This document shows positions 30,753-39,700 of a DNA stretch of 64,000 bases, one piece after another; position 1 is the stretch's first letter; every line of letters starts with the position of its first letter. The notes beneath the pieces were generated by a model. The model saw nothing but the letters and a program-made list of their open reading frames with translations. It was not told the DNA's origin and made no database searches. The translations under genes and the position numbers were made by a program. The DNA comes from Tritrichomonas musculus (lineage: Eukaryota; Parabasalia; Tritrichomonadida; Tritrichomonadidae), in assembly GCA_039105265.1 (NCBI GenBank), contig JAPFFF010000031.1, forward strand, positions 1,426,001 to 1,490,000, written 5' to 3'.

Positions 30753-31284
30753 ATTTTTGCATTTTCACATTTACGTATAAAATTTATGATTTCAATATTT
30801 GACTTTTGAGATTTGAGGATGAAATTTATGAAAATCATTTATGAAGGGGTGATGAATCAGTGGTGTTGTAAAATTAAATAATATGTTCGGGTTTAAAGTT
30901 ATGGGTTTAAATTCTTGAGTTACTGGGGTTTTAGACCGAAGGTCTAAAATCACAGTAAATACATACGACGTTTTTGAATCAGTTTTTGATTATTATTTAC
31001 TGACCAATGATGCTTTATTTTGAAAAATTAATAGCCATTGCTTTTGAAAGAATGAAAAAAAAAATTGATAAAAAATTAATTGAGAAATCTCACAAAAATT
31101 CACAAGCCCGTTGGTAAGATTCAATAGCAGTTTCTAAAATTGAAATAGGAAAGTGAAGTTAATGCAACTTATATTCATCAATATTATAAATAGGAAAAGG
31201 TAAAATTTCAACTTATCATAACTATATTTTTCAATAGACTTTTTTTATTTTTTTCTATTTAATAAAAAGTTTCAAAATTTAACT

Positions 31285-31294
31285 TCATTTTTTT
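31285..31294 (+). promoter_or_regulatory. Initiator-like element of the permease gene
   Basis: TTCATTTTTT lies about 20 bases before the ATG at 31310. It fits the trichomonad initiator (TCA, pyrimidine, T/A-rich), at which transcription starts on the A. Confidence 0.5.
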
Positions 31295-31309
31295 CTCTAC
31301 AGAAAGCAA

Positions 31310-33103
31310 ATGGCTAAAATACTCGAATCATTTGATAACTTTTGGAAGATCACTGAACATGGATCAAACTTTAAAAATGAAATTATGGGAGGAATTACAA
31401 CATTTATGGCAATGGCCTATATTTTAGTTGTTAATCCATCAATCACAAGTGGTTGCAAACAAGTTGGTGTTGAATCATTGTATATTGGAACATGTATTGG
31501 AGCACTTGTTGGAACATTGATGATGGCCTTATATGCAAAACTTCCTTTTGCTCAAGCACCAGGAATGGGTCTTAATGCTTATTTTGCCTATACTGTTATT
31601 AATATGAAATTTGGGGAGCATCTGCTTACTTATGGAAATGCTTTATTCATTATTTTAATATCTGGTATTATATTCTTATTATTAACAATTTTTGGAATTC
31701 GTGAAAAAATTGTTGATTCAGTTCCACTTTGCATTAAGAACTCAATTACAGCTGGAATTGGTCTTTTCATTGCTTTTGTTGGCCTTCAAAATTCAAGAAT
31801 TATTCGAAATGATGACTCAACTTTGGTTGGCTTTGCTCCAATGAATGCAATTGATTATCCATTTGAAGAATTATGGCCAACATATCTTGTAATGCTCAAT
31901 TTCCTTATTATTTGCATTCTTTGCTATCACAATGTTCGAGGCGGAATGCTTTGGGGTATCCTTGTAGGCACTGTTCTTCATTATATAGTTGGATATTGTG
32001 GCGGCTATATTGATCCACATGATGATAAGCAACTTCAAAAACTTGCTACTTTTTTGACTAAATATGATGATCCCGAACCATTTCCCGTAAATGGTGTTAT
32101 TGGTCATTATTTACAATCTGCCAGCTATTTGGTTGATCCATCTTTGACTATTAATATTAAAGATCCAATCACAGCTTTCAAGGACTGGGGAAAAGAATCA
32201 GCTTTTATTGTATTTCGTAATGGATGGAAAAAACTTTTCCAAAAAAGCCGTTGGTTTAAAGATTTATTAAATATCATAGCAACTGTTTTAGCTTTTGCAA
32301 TGGTTGATATGTTTGATACAATTGGAACACTTCTTGGCACTGCAAAAAGGGCAAAGCTTTTGAATAAAGAAGGCAAATTACCAAATATGGGTCAAGCTTT
32401 ATTATGCGATTCAGTTGGAACTATTGCAGGAACCTTTTGCGGAGTTTCAACTGTCACAACATTTGTTGAATCAAGTGCAGGTGTCAATGAAGGCGCAAGA
32501 ACAGGATTTGCATCATTAATCACCGCTCTTTGCTTCTTTATTGCTCTTTGGCTTTCTCCACTTTCTCAAATAATTCCATCTACTGCAACAACCCCAGCTT
32601 TAATGTATGTTGGTGTCCTCATGATTTCGAGTATTACTGATCTTGATTTCAATGATGTTTCAGTAGCTGCACCCGCATTTATGACAATTTCATTTATGGC
32701 GTTTTCATACAATATTTCAATTGGAATTGCTTTAGGACTTTTATGCCATGCATTCATGAAGTTAGTTTCTGCTGCCATTTATGGATGCAAATCTTTGTGT
32801 TGCAAAAATAAACAAATGGAAATGTCTTCTGCTGATGAAAAAGAACAAGATAGAGAAATGGACCACATTTCAGATAATTCAATTTCAAGTCAAGAGAACA
32901 ACGATAATGACGAAAACACTGAAAACACTGAAAATCAGTTAAGCATTGTTGATAATTCTAACGAAGAAAGATATGTTTCTAATCGTCCTAAGAAAGTACT
33001 CTCGTATAAAGAAAAGGCAATCAGTGAACTTAAAGAAATATCACCTGTTATTGCTGTCATTGATGTTTTATTCCTAATCTATTTCTTCTGTGCAAGAAAG
33101 TAA
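31310..33103 (+). CDS. AzgA-type purine (adenine/guanine/hypoxanthine) permease
   Basis: A 597-residue polytopic membrane protein of the NCS2 family, AzgA-like branch, which imports purine bases with protons. Trichomonads cannot make purines, so such carriers matter for salvage. Family signs are GGITTFMAMAYILVVNP at about 27-43, APGMGLNAYFAY at 83-94 and VDMFDTIGTLLGTA at 332-345, with a dozen or so hydrophobic segments. The C-terminal 110 residues form an acidic cytoplasmic tail (EQDREMDHISDNSISSQEN) and a final hydrophobic segment before CARK. The start follows an initiator-like TCATTTTTT. It is the first host gene right of the Maverick, 335 bp from its end, and appears intact. Confidence 0.9.
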   Translation: MAKILESFDNFWKITEHGSNFKNEIMGGITTFMAMAYILVVNPSITSGCKQVGVESLYIGTCIGALVGTLMMALYAKLPFAQAPGMGLNAYFAYTVINMKFGEHLLTYGNALFIILISGIIFLLLTIFGIREKIVDSVPLCIKNSITAGIGLFIAFVGLQNSRIIRNDDSTLVGFAPMNAIDYPFEELWPTYLVMLNFLIICILCYHNVRGGMLWGILVGTVLHYIVGYCGGYIDPHDDKQLQKLATFLTKYDDPEPFPVNGVIGHYLQSASYLVDPSLTINIKDPITAFKDWGKESAFIVFRNGWKKLFQKSRWFKDLLNIIATVLAFAMVDMFDTIGTLLGTAKRAKLLNKEGKLPNMGQALLCDSVGTIAGTFCGVSTVTTFVESSAGVNEGARTGFASLITALCFFIALWLSPLSQIIPSTATTPALMYVGVLMISSITDLDFNDVSVAAPAFMTISFMAFSYNISIGIALGLLCHAFMKLVSAAIYGCKSLCCKNKQMEMSSADEKEQDREMDHISDNSISSQENNDNDENTENTENQLSIVDNSNEERYVSNRPKKVLSYKEKAISELKEISPVIAVIDVLFLIYFFCARK

Positions 33104-33520
33104 TTATTAAAAAAAATTGTTCGTTAATAATGCATTATTTTTTTTCAAAATAAATCAAAATTTTATATACCAGTATACGCATTATCATTTTACTTAAAAT
33201 TAAAATGGAAATGGCTTATTACTTAAGCTTTTGATGACAAATAATTAAATAAATTTATTATGTTTTCTTGAAAATGTTTGGAAATCCCAGATCTCAGATC
33301 TCATTATTTTTTTGATCTTATTTTTGTTCTAGTTTCTCTATTTCTTCCATGACCCTTAGAAAAAATAGTATCCATTAATGGTAATACCACATAAAAACTA
33401 AATTTCTTAATTTATTTAGTAAACCACATTGATAATACAAAAATATAAAAGATAAATTCCTTTATTTTTATAAAATGATAAATATATTTTTGTTGTATGG
33501 CGCTGAACTTATATAAACAT
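33104..33520. other. Convergent 3' intergenic region
   Basis: About 420 bp lie between the ends of the permease and CK2 beta genes, which converge. It contains a short repeat ATCTCAGATCTCA near 33292. No gene is seen. Confidence 0.5.
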
Positions 33521-34360
33521 TTACTTAGAGACATCATCTTCAATTTTAATATTAGGCTCATATTCTTCATCCTTATAGTTATTTGAGTCACGTGGGCCAG
33601 GTAATTGATATTTTGAATAAATTTCAAATCCATACACTTTAAAAGGATACTGCTTGAAAAATCGTCTATTATCAAAATCAGGGATAGTAATAAGAAGAAT
33701 AGCAGGAAAAGCAGGCCCAAAATGAGCTCCATCAATTCTAAACTTCTTTGGAGGCTTATATATATCAGAACAGCATGAGCAATATAATTTGACTGAATGT
33801 CTATTAGGTACTAATGTAGTTCCAACAGGCATTAGGTTATTACTTTTACACATAAGTCTCGGACAATATCCATATCTTCCATCTTTGATCTTCCTTTTCA
33901 TTTCGCTTAAACCATACCTGGTGCAAATCCACTTTGAATGTATGAGGCCGTAAAGCTGTTTTGCTTGATCATGAAGAGCTTTGATATCTTCATCTGGAAG
34001 ATAGTCCCAATATACACTATGCTGATCACAAATTAATTCTTTGGTTAATGCCAAATTTGGAATATAGTTTTGAAAGCCATAATAATAAAAGGAATCTGTG
34101 GCAAAGTCATGCCTTATTTTGCTGTACCATTTATTTTCTTCTTTACGACAAAATTGTGAGATCCAACCCATATGCTCAGGAAACTCTTGACCAGAATAAG
34201 CGTAAAGGGTGAAACCATCATATTTTATTTCTCTTTTGGGCAGCTTTTCTGCTTTATGAGCTTTTCTTTTATCATTTTGCTGTTCTCCAGATTTTTTATC
34301 CTCTTGCTTTGGAAGCTGATCATCTTTTTGTTCTTGATTTTGCTTCTGTTCTTGATCCAT
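33521..34360 (-). CDS. Casein kinase II regulatory (beta) subunit
   Basis: A 279-residue protein. After a lysine/glutamine-rich tail of about 45 residues comes the CK2 beta fold: GWISQFCRKEENKWY (about 65-79), the helix region YGLIHSKWICTRYGL (137-151), and the zinc site with Cys166, Cys171, Cys194 and Cys197 (GYCPRLMC and KLYCSCC). The conserved GAHFGPAFPAILLITIP follows at 211-227. CK2 beta dimerises through this zinc ribbon and brings together two catalytic subunits to form the CK2 holoenzyme, in the nucleus and cytoplasm. The N-terminal extension is unusual, since human CK2 beta begins close to the core. The gene is divergent from the bromodomain gene, with about 200 bp between their starts. 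Confidence 0.9.
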   Translation of the reverse strand: MDQEQKQNQEQKDDQLPKQEDKKSGEQQNDKRKAHKAEKLPKREIKYDGFTLYAYSGQEFPEHMGWISQFCRKEENKWYSKIRHDFATDSFYYYGFQNYIPNLALTKELICDQHSVYWDYLPDEDIKALHDQAKQLYGLIHSKWICTRYGLSEMKRKIKDGRYGYCPRLMCKSNNLMPVGTTLVPNRHSVKLYCSCCSDIYKPPKKFRIDGAHFGPAFPAILLITIPDFDNRRFFKQYPFKVYGFEIYSKYQLPGPRDSNNYKDEEYEPNIKIEDDVSK

Positions 34361-34560
34361 TTTTTTACATAATTCTATAGAATTTCAAATTCTCTCAATA
34401 TTGAAAATATTATACCATCAAAATAAGTATAAAATAACATTCTATTAAAAGAGATTGAACAATAAACGAAAAAAACCTTGAAAAAATTGGCCTTATGAAA
34501 TTTGAAAAATTTTGTATGTGATATGACCAGCCTGCCAACCGCCCTTGATCTAGGCGAAAA

Positions 34561-35589
34561 ATGAGTCTGTCCTCCTTTCAGCAGAAACGATGCTTGGAGG
34601 TGATGGACAAACTTTGCAGCCGACGAACATCACAGATGTTTGCAAATCCTGTTGATCCTGAGCGTGATAGCTGCCCAAATTATTTTGACAAAGTTAAAAC
34701 ACCAATGGATCTTGGAACAGTTCGTACTAAGTTACTTTCTGGTCAATACAAATCAGTCGCAGATTGGAAAGCTGATGTTAATTTAATTTGGTCTAACTCT
34801 AATGCATATAACTCCAAAACTTCTTTACTCCGATCAATCACCAAGGATTTATCAGACTTTTATCACAAACTCACAACATATCTTACAGACTCCCCTCAGA
34901 ATGACTGGACGGAAAAGTTAAATAGTTTGGCTAATGAAATGAACCAAATAATGAAGGAGATGAATGATCCATCAAACGATGAAATAGTTACACCCACCCT
35001 TGCGGCAATTCCAACCATACCTATTACTGCATCTTCTTCACACGATAAAAAAGTCAAATCACAGAGCAAGATTAAATCTAAACCACCACAACAAGCTCAT
35101 TTTCAATCGTCGTTATCAGCATCACCATCATCAGCATCTTTTTCAAACATATCTTCCTCTTTTTCCTCAAACTCATCTTCATGCTCAAATCAGCAAGCAA
35201 TTCAAACAAGAAAGAAGGTTAAAAAAGTTAAAGAAAAGGATAAATACAAAGATGGAAGTGTTCCAAGTAACGATAAAGAAGGACAGTTAGGAGGAATTAA
35301 TGAACCAAATTATTCTGAAAGAGTTATATTTGGAAGAGATGAGAGAGAAAAAAAGCATTTATCATCACGATCATTTTCAAAAGATCAACTTCAGCAACTT
35401 TCTCACGATATTAATTTCCTTGAAGATGACAATCAAGTGAATGCAATATTAGAACTTATGAAAGCAAATGAATCAGATTTTAAAGATACAGGAGGCGAAA
35501 TCGAAGTAGATTTAAACACTCTTCGATCGAGCACACTACGAATTATTCGAGAGCAAGTTGATAATTTTATCGAATCAAGCTATATGTGA
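34561..35589 (+). CDS. Bromodomain protein with C-terminal NET domain (BET-like)
   Basis: A 342-residue protein. The bromodomain spans about residues 5-108 and shows MFANPVDPE, YFDKVKTPMDLGTVRTKL and NSNAYN, with Asn84 at the acetyl-lysine-binding position. The middle is serine-rich and basic, which would suit nuclear location. The C-terminal 70 residues (from about 270: SFSKDQLQQLSHDINFLEDD) match an extraterminal (NET) domain, which recruits other chromatin proteins. BET proteins read acetylated histones to steer transcription. One bromodomain instead of the usual two is common in protists and plants. It shares a 200-bp intergenic region with CK2 beta. Confidence 0.9.
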   Translation: MSLSSFQQKRCLEVMDKLCSRRTSQMFANPVDPERDSCPNYFDKVKTPMDLGTVRTKLLSGQYKSVADWKADVNLIWSNSNAYNSKTSLLRSITKDLSDFYHKLTTYLTDSPQNDWTEKLNSLANEMNQIMKEMNDPSNDEIVTPTLAAIPTIPITASSSHDKKVKSQSKIKSKPPQQAHFQSSLSASPSSASFSNISSSFSSNSSSCSNQQAIQTRKKVKKVKEKDKYKDGSVPSNDKEGQLGGINEPNYSERVIFGRDEREKKHLSSRSFSKDQLQQLSHDINFLEDDNQVNAILELMKANESDFKDTGGEIEVDLNTLRSSTLRIIREQVDNFIESSYM

Positions 35590-36221
35590 TTGACTTCCTC
35601 TTTTCATTTATCTCATTACATATTTATTGTTATTTGTTTTATAAATTATTTAATATATATAAATAATACTTTTATAATCTTGACTTACTCTTTATATACT
35701 TGAAACAATTTATATAATCTCTTTGACTTCTTTAAGATATATTACCTATAAATTTTATACATGTATTCCTTGATTTTTTATCTTAATAATAATGATATAT
35801 ATTAATTAATGAAATCAATAACCATAAAGGAATATCAAAGACCTACAGACACTAATTAAAAACGAATTCAGAATCCACAACAATTAAAACATAACACATA
35901 AATATTGGCATCTAAGGTTATTTCTCTTATTTTTTTTATAATCATTAGAAAATGCTAAATATAACAAATCAACAGACAAATATAGAAATGAATTTAAACC
36001 TTAAACTCATTGATATTGATTATTTAGCAATATTTAGATTTGATCAGACATAAGTTTAGCAATTCAAGCTAATATTACATACATACAAAACGAGAAAACA
36101 GCTTTAAATCTTCTTTTGCTCTCAAAAAACAGCTTTTTTTTTATATTTTGAAAAATTAAATATTAATTAAGTTAAAAAACTACAAATTTCTTATATAAAC
36201 ATTTCTTTATTTACCAAAAAT
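35590..36221. other. Intergenic region, no gene seen
   Basis: About 630 bp of AT-rich sequence between the 3' ends of two convergent genes. No frame, inverted repeat or duplication stands out. Confidence 0.5.
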
Positions 36222-38975
36222 TTAAAAATTTAATTGTAGAAGATTTTTCAATTCAGGTGGTATTATAATTCTTTTGATAGGCACACCATCAAATGCATAT
36301 TTATCGATGGATTGCAATTCAGAATTATCAGGAAAAGCGATAGATTCAAGATTTTCACTTTGAGCGAAAGCATTCTCATCAATAACTCTAAGAGTTGAAG
36401 GAAAATAGATTTTCTCAAGAGAAGTCTTTGAGAAAGCTCTGTTTCCAATAAATTCGAGCTCCGAATTTTCAGCAAATTCGACTTTTTTTAGTAAAAAGCA
36501 TTTATATAATGCAAAAGGTCCAATTTGCCTAATAAAGTGAGGGATTAAACAATATTCAATATCACGGCGTGCGAAAATGATGATATCAAAAACATCACTT
36601 TCTGGATTTGACTTTCCAAGAATAAAATCATTTTGATAATTAGCCAAATAACGGTTATTAGGATTAATAAAGAAATACTTCAAATTTGATGCATTTTTAC
36701 ACCAACCTTCATCTATTTTTTCGACGTTTGCAGGGATTTTTATACTTTCAATTGAAGAACAATTGAATTGCTGATTAGTTATCGTTCGATATTCAGAATT
36801 TTCAGGCAATTCAATGTATTGAAGATTATCGCATATTGAAAATGCGTTTTTACCAATAAATGACACTTTTTGTGGAAGAGATATCTTTTTTATAGCTGTT
36901 CTATAAAATGCTTTCATATCGATATAATTTAAATTTGAATCCTCTGTTATATAAAGATCTTCCAAGTTTGAACATTCACTGAAAGCATTTTCACCAATTC
37001 GATCAACAAAAGAAGGAATGAAGAAATGCCTAAAAGGGCAACCACAGAAAGCAGAGTCATCAATGAATCGTAACTGAGAATCTTTAGGTATTTCAATATT
37101 AATGAGTTGGTTACAATTTGAAAATGAATATTCACCAATATAAGTGACTTGTGAAGGTATTGAAATATCTCTAATTGAGCTCTTTGCAAATGCATATTCA
37201 TCGATATCAAGTAATTGTGAATTCTCTGCAAAAATGACAGTTTGAAGCTTTTTACAATTGTTGAATGCATGTGAAGCAATCTTCTTAACAAAAGGAGGAA
37301 TGACTGCTCTTTCAATATCACGTCGTGCACAAATAAGAACATCATAAACATCTTCATTAACATTCGATTTGCCAAGCATCAATGCGTTATCGAATAAAAC
37401 AATGTTTTGAACTTCTTTGGGCTCAATTGTTATGTTAAATAACCCTTTCGTTTTACTACACCATCGTTTTTGTAATTCAACAATACTTGACGGTATTATT
37501 AATGTTTCAATACTTGATTTAAAGAAGGCATAGGTGCCGATAATTTGTATTTCAGAATTCATTGAAAAATCAACTTTTTTCAATTGATTGCAATATGAAA
37601 AAGCATCCTTCGCGACAACTTTAACATGAGGTGGAATAACAATGTCTTCAATAGCTGATGATGAAAATGAATAATCACCAATGAATTCCAATTCTGAGTT
37701 ACAATCAAAAAGAACTTTTTTAAGTTGATTACAATATGTAAATGCATATTCGCCAATTGCTTTCACATGAGGAGGAATTATTATCTCTTCAATTGCTGTA
37801 CTAGAAAAGGCTTCTTTATCAATTATCTCTAATTCAGAATCATCAGTAAAAGATACTTTGACAAGCTTTTTGCAATTCGAAAATGCGTGCTTGCCAATTT
37901 TTTTAACATGAGAAGGAATTGAAATTGATTCTATTAAAGTGTTATTGAAAGCATTTTGATCGATTACTTGTAATTCAGAATCATCGGCAAAAATGACACT
38001 TTTTAGTTGTTTGCATTCATCAAATGCAAAAGGTGCAATTTGATTGATAAATGAAGGAATGATTGCCTTCACCAGATCTCTTCGTGCAAAAAGAAGAACC
38101 GCAAAATTTTCACCAAGATCAGATTGGCCAATGACGAACTTGTTGTCCAAATAGGACAGTCCCATGTTGAACAATGATATTGACAAGTTCTTTAAATATG
38201 GAGTCTTCTTACAAAAGCCACCATTGAAATCAATAAAGCTAGAAGGAATGTTCATCGTTTCAACAGCTGAATCAAAGAAAACTTGCTTCCCCATTTTTTC
38301 TAACTCTGAATCTCGTGGAAGCTCGAATTTTTTAAGTTTTCGACATCCAAAAAACGCGCCTTTGTTTATTACTTTGACATGTGATGGAATAACAATAGAT
38401 TCCAATGAAGAGTTGGCAAATGCAAAGCTGCCAATTTCACGAATTTCTGAATCTTCTGCAAATTGGACATTTTTAATGTACCGTAGATCTCTAAATGCAC
38501 ATTTGCCAATATTTGTGATTATGAATTCTTGGGAATCGTATTCAAATGATCGAGGAACAAAGACGACATCATTTTGTGAATTGCATTCAATTAAACATGC
38601 TGTTTTGTCATTAACATTTAATGCAAATGAAAAATCATTAATGACAATTTTGAATTTATCTTCATTATTGTCTTCATTTTCACTGTCACTCATCATTGAT
38701 ATGTAACTTTGAATGGGATCAATCATCCAGTTGAATTCTTTAGTTAATTTGTCAAAATTTTGAATGTTTTCTGGACAAAGATTCGGTGCTTCTTGATTAA
38801 CCCACCAATTAACAAATGATTCAAATGAAGATTCATCAACATCTGATTGAATTTCATAATAATGATTAGTTAATAAAGATTTAATAATCGATGGATCAAC
38901 ACTGCTAAAATGATAGAAATTGCTCGGTATAGGAAACGATTTGCCATGTATAACTAATTGAAATAAGCTTTGCAT
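36222..38975 (-). CDS. BspA-like leucine-rich-repeat protein (917 residues)
   Basis: Residues 1-125 form a trichomonad-type N-terminal domain (FQLVIHGKSFPIPSNFYHFS), possibly a degenerate BTB fold. From about residue 130 there are some thirty LRR_5-type repeats of about 23 residues, such as GSFAFANSSLESIVIPSHVK. They fall into four larger blocks, each containing an ARRD[IL] hinge with P.FI..I.PFAF. No signal peptide and no membrane anchor is seen, so secretion is not indicated. BspA-like proteins are hugely expanded in trichomonads; some are surface adhesins but many are probably cytoplasmic. An initiator-like TCATTTTATTAA lies just before the ATG. Confidence 0.88.
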   Translation of the reverse strand: MQSLFQLVIHGKSFPIPSNFYHFSSVDPSIIKSLLTNHYYEIQSDVDESSFESFVNWWVNQEAPNLCPENIQNFDKLTKEFNWMIDPIQSYISMMSDSENEDNNEDKFKIVINDFSFALNVNDKTACLIECNSQNDVVFVPRSFEYDSQEFIITNIGKCAFRDLRYIKNVQFAEDSEIREIGSFAFANSSLESIVIPSHVKVINKGAFFGCRKLKKFELPRDSELEKMGKQVFFDSAVETMNIPSSFIDFNGGFCKKTPYLKNLSISLFNMGLSYLDNKFVIGQSDLGENFAVLLFARRDLVKAIIPSFINQIAPFAFDECKQLKSVIFADDSELQVIDQNAFNNTLIESISIPSHVKKIGKHAFSNCKKLVKVSFTDDSELEIIDKEAFSSTAIEEIIIPPHVKAIGEYAFTYCNQLKKVLFDCNSELEFIGDYSFSSSAIEDIVIPPHVKVVAKDAFSYCNQLKKVDFSMNSEIQIIGTYAFFKSSIETLIIPSSIVELQKRWCSKTKGLFNITIEPKEVQNIVLFDNALMLGKSNVNEDVYDVLICARRDIERAVIPPFVKKIASHAFNNCKKLQTVIFAENSQLLDIDEYAFAKSSIRDISIPSQVTYIGEYSFSNCNQLINIEIPKDSQLRFIDDSAFCGCPFRHFFIPSFVDRIGENAFSECSNLEDLYITEDSNLNYIDMKAFYRTAIKKISLPQKVSFIGKNAFSICDNLQYIELPENSEYRTITNQQFNCSSIESIKIPANVEKIDEGWCKNASNLKYFFINPNNRYLANYQNDFILGKSNPESDVFDIIIFARRDIEYCLIPHFIRQIGPFALYKCFLLKKVEFAENSELEFIGNRAFSKTSLEKIYFPSTLRVIDENAFAQSENLESIAFPDNSELQSIDKYAFDGVPIKRIIIPPELKNLLQLNF

Positions 38976-38990
38976 TTAATAAAATGATAT
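38976..38990 (-). promoter_or_regulatory. Initiator-like element of the BspA-like gene
   Basis: On the minus strand ATATCATTTTATTAA directly precedes AATGCA or ATGC at the start, fitting the trichomonad initiator very close to the start codon. Confidence 0.55.
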
Positions 38991-39700
38991 CATAATACTA
39001 ATCAAAATTTTATGAAATTATTTTATGACATCTCATACAATTATTTCAATGCTCCTCTAAAATTGAAAATCAAAAGTCCTTTCTATAAAGATCCTCTCAA
39101 CGATTTTCTTCATGAAAAAAAACAAGACATTTTATCACTTTTGAATTTCATATAAAATCATACAAATTGATAGAAGTTAATTTAAATACAATATTTCCTG
39201 AATTAAATGAATTTTAATTAAAGAAACAAAATTTTTTTAAGGTTATAATTCATCGTACATATGTATTTTATTCAGAAATGGATATACTATCACTTTTTTG
39301 CTTGTTTTGAGTTAGTATAAAAACATTTTGTCGAAAGATCAAGCTGTTTTAGTACAAGATACTTATTTAAATTATATCAATTTAAGAAGCACAGGTTGTC
39401 ATTCTATTATCTAAATTAACCATTTTTAATCAAATATTATCAAATAATGATCTCACTTCTGAAAATTTTCAATTATTTGGCGTTTAACATATTTTTTATA
39501 TGACAAAAAAGCAGAAATAAATAAAAAACACAAAGAATTTTTAGTCATTTCAATGAAAAATTTAGCTCAAAAAAGGACGATTATTTTCTTCTGAAAAAGT
39601 GGTTCATGCTATACAAAATTCGTCTTTTGATAAAATGCATTTTTTTTTTTTTTTTTTTTTTTGTTAAATATGAACGACTATTTTATTTTGTAAAATTTCA
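38991..39700. other. Intergenic region, no gene seen
   Basis: About 700 bp of AT-rich sequence upstream of the BspA-like gene and downstream of the GTPase gene. A poly-T run of over 20 bases lies near 39640-39662. Nothing coding is seen. Confidence 0.5.

Larger units (their letters stand above)
8950..30969. mobile_element. Maverick (Polinton) fossil, 22 kb, with four later insertions
   Basis: Long inverted terminal repeats start CGTCGTATGTATTTACTG at 8950 and end with the complement at 30969, with TTTTT directly outside both ends (8945-8949 and 30970-30974), fitting the 5-6 bp duplication of Mavericks. The interior carries an rve-type integrase, a family B DNA polymerase, a packaging ATPase, a predicted major capsid protein, a long fibre-like protein and several small unknown genes on both strands. 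No cysteine protease was recognised. At least two genes look broken while most frames remain open. The terminal arms have diverged and the right arm has taken four later insertions, so the copy looks of middling age. Without those insertions it would be about 19 kb. Confidence 0.92.
27476..30969 (-). repeat. Right terminal inverted repeat of the Maverick, split by insertions
   Basis: Matches to the left arm are found at 27476-27485, 28221-28267, 29363-29413, 29619-29710 and 30753-30969. Between them lie four unrelated elements (27486-28220, 28268-29362, about 29414-29618, 29711-30752). Removing these leaves an arm of roughly 0.4 kb, shorter than the left arm mainly because it lacks the tandem array. 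Confidence 0.8.

Noticed and set aside
31261-31310. Possible spliceosomal intron 3' end (CTCTACAG) before the permease start
   Set aside because: Trichomonad introns have a tight branch-3' site consensus and a GTATGT-type 5' site; no such pair was seen here or in other genes.
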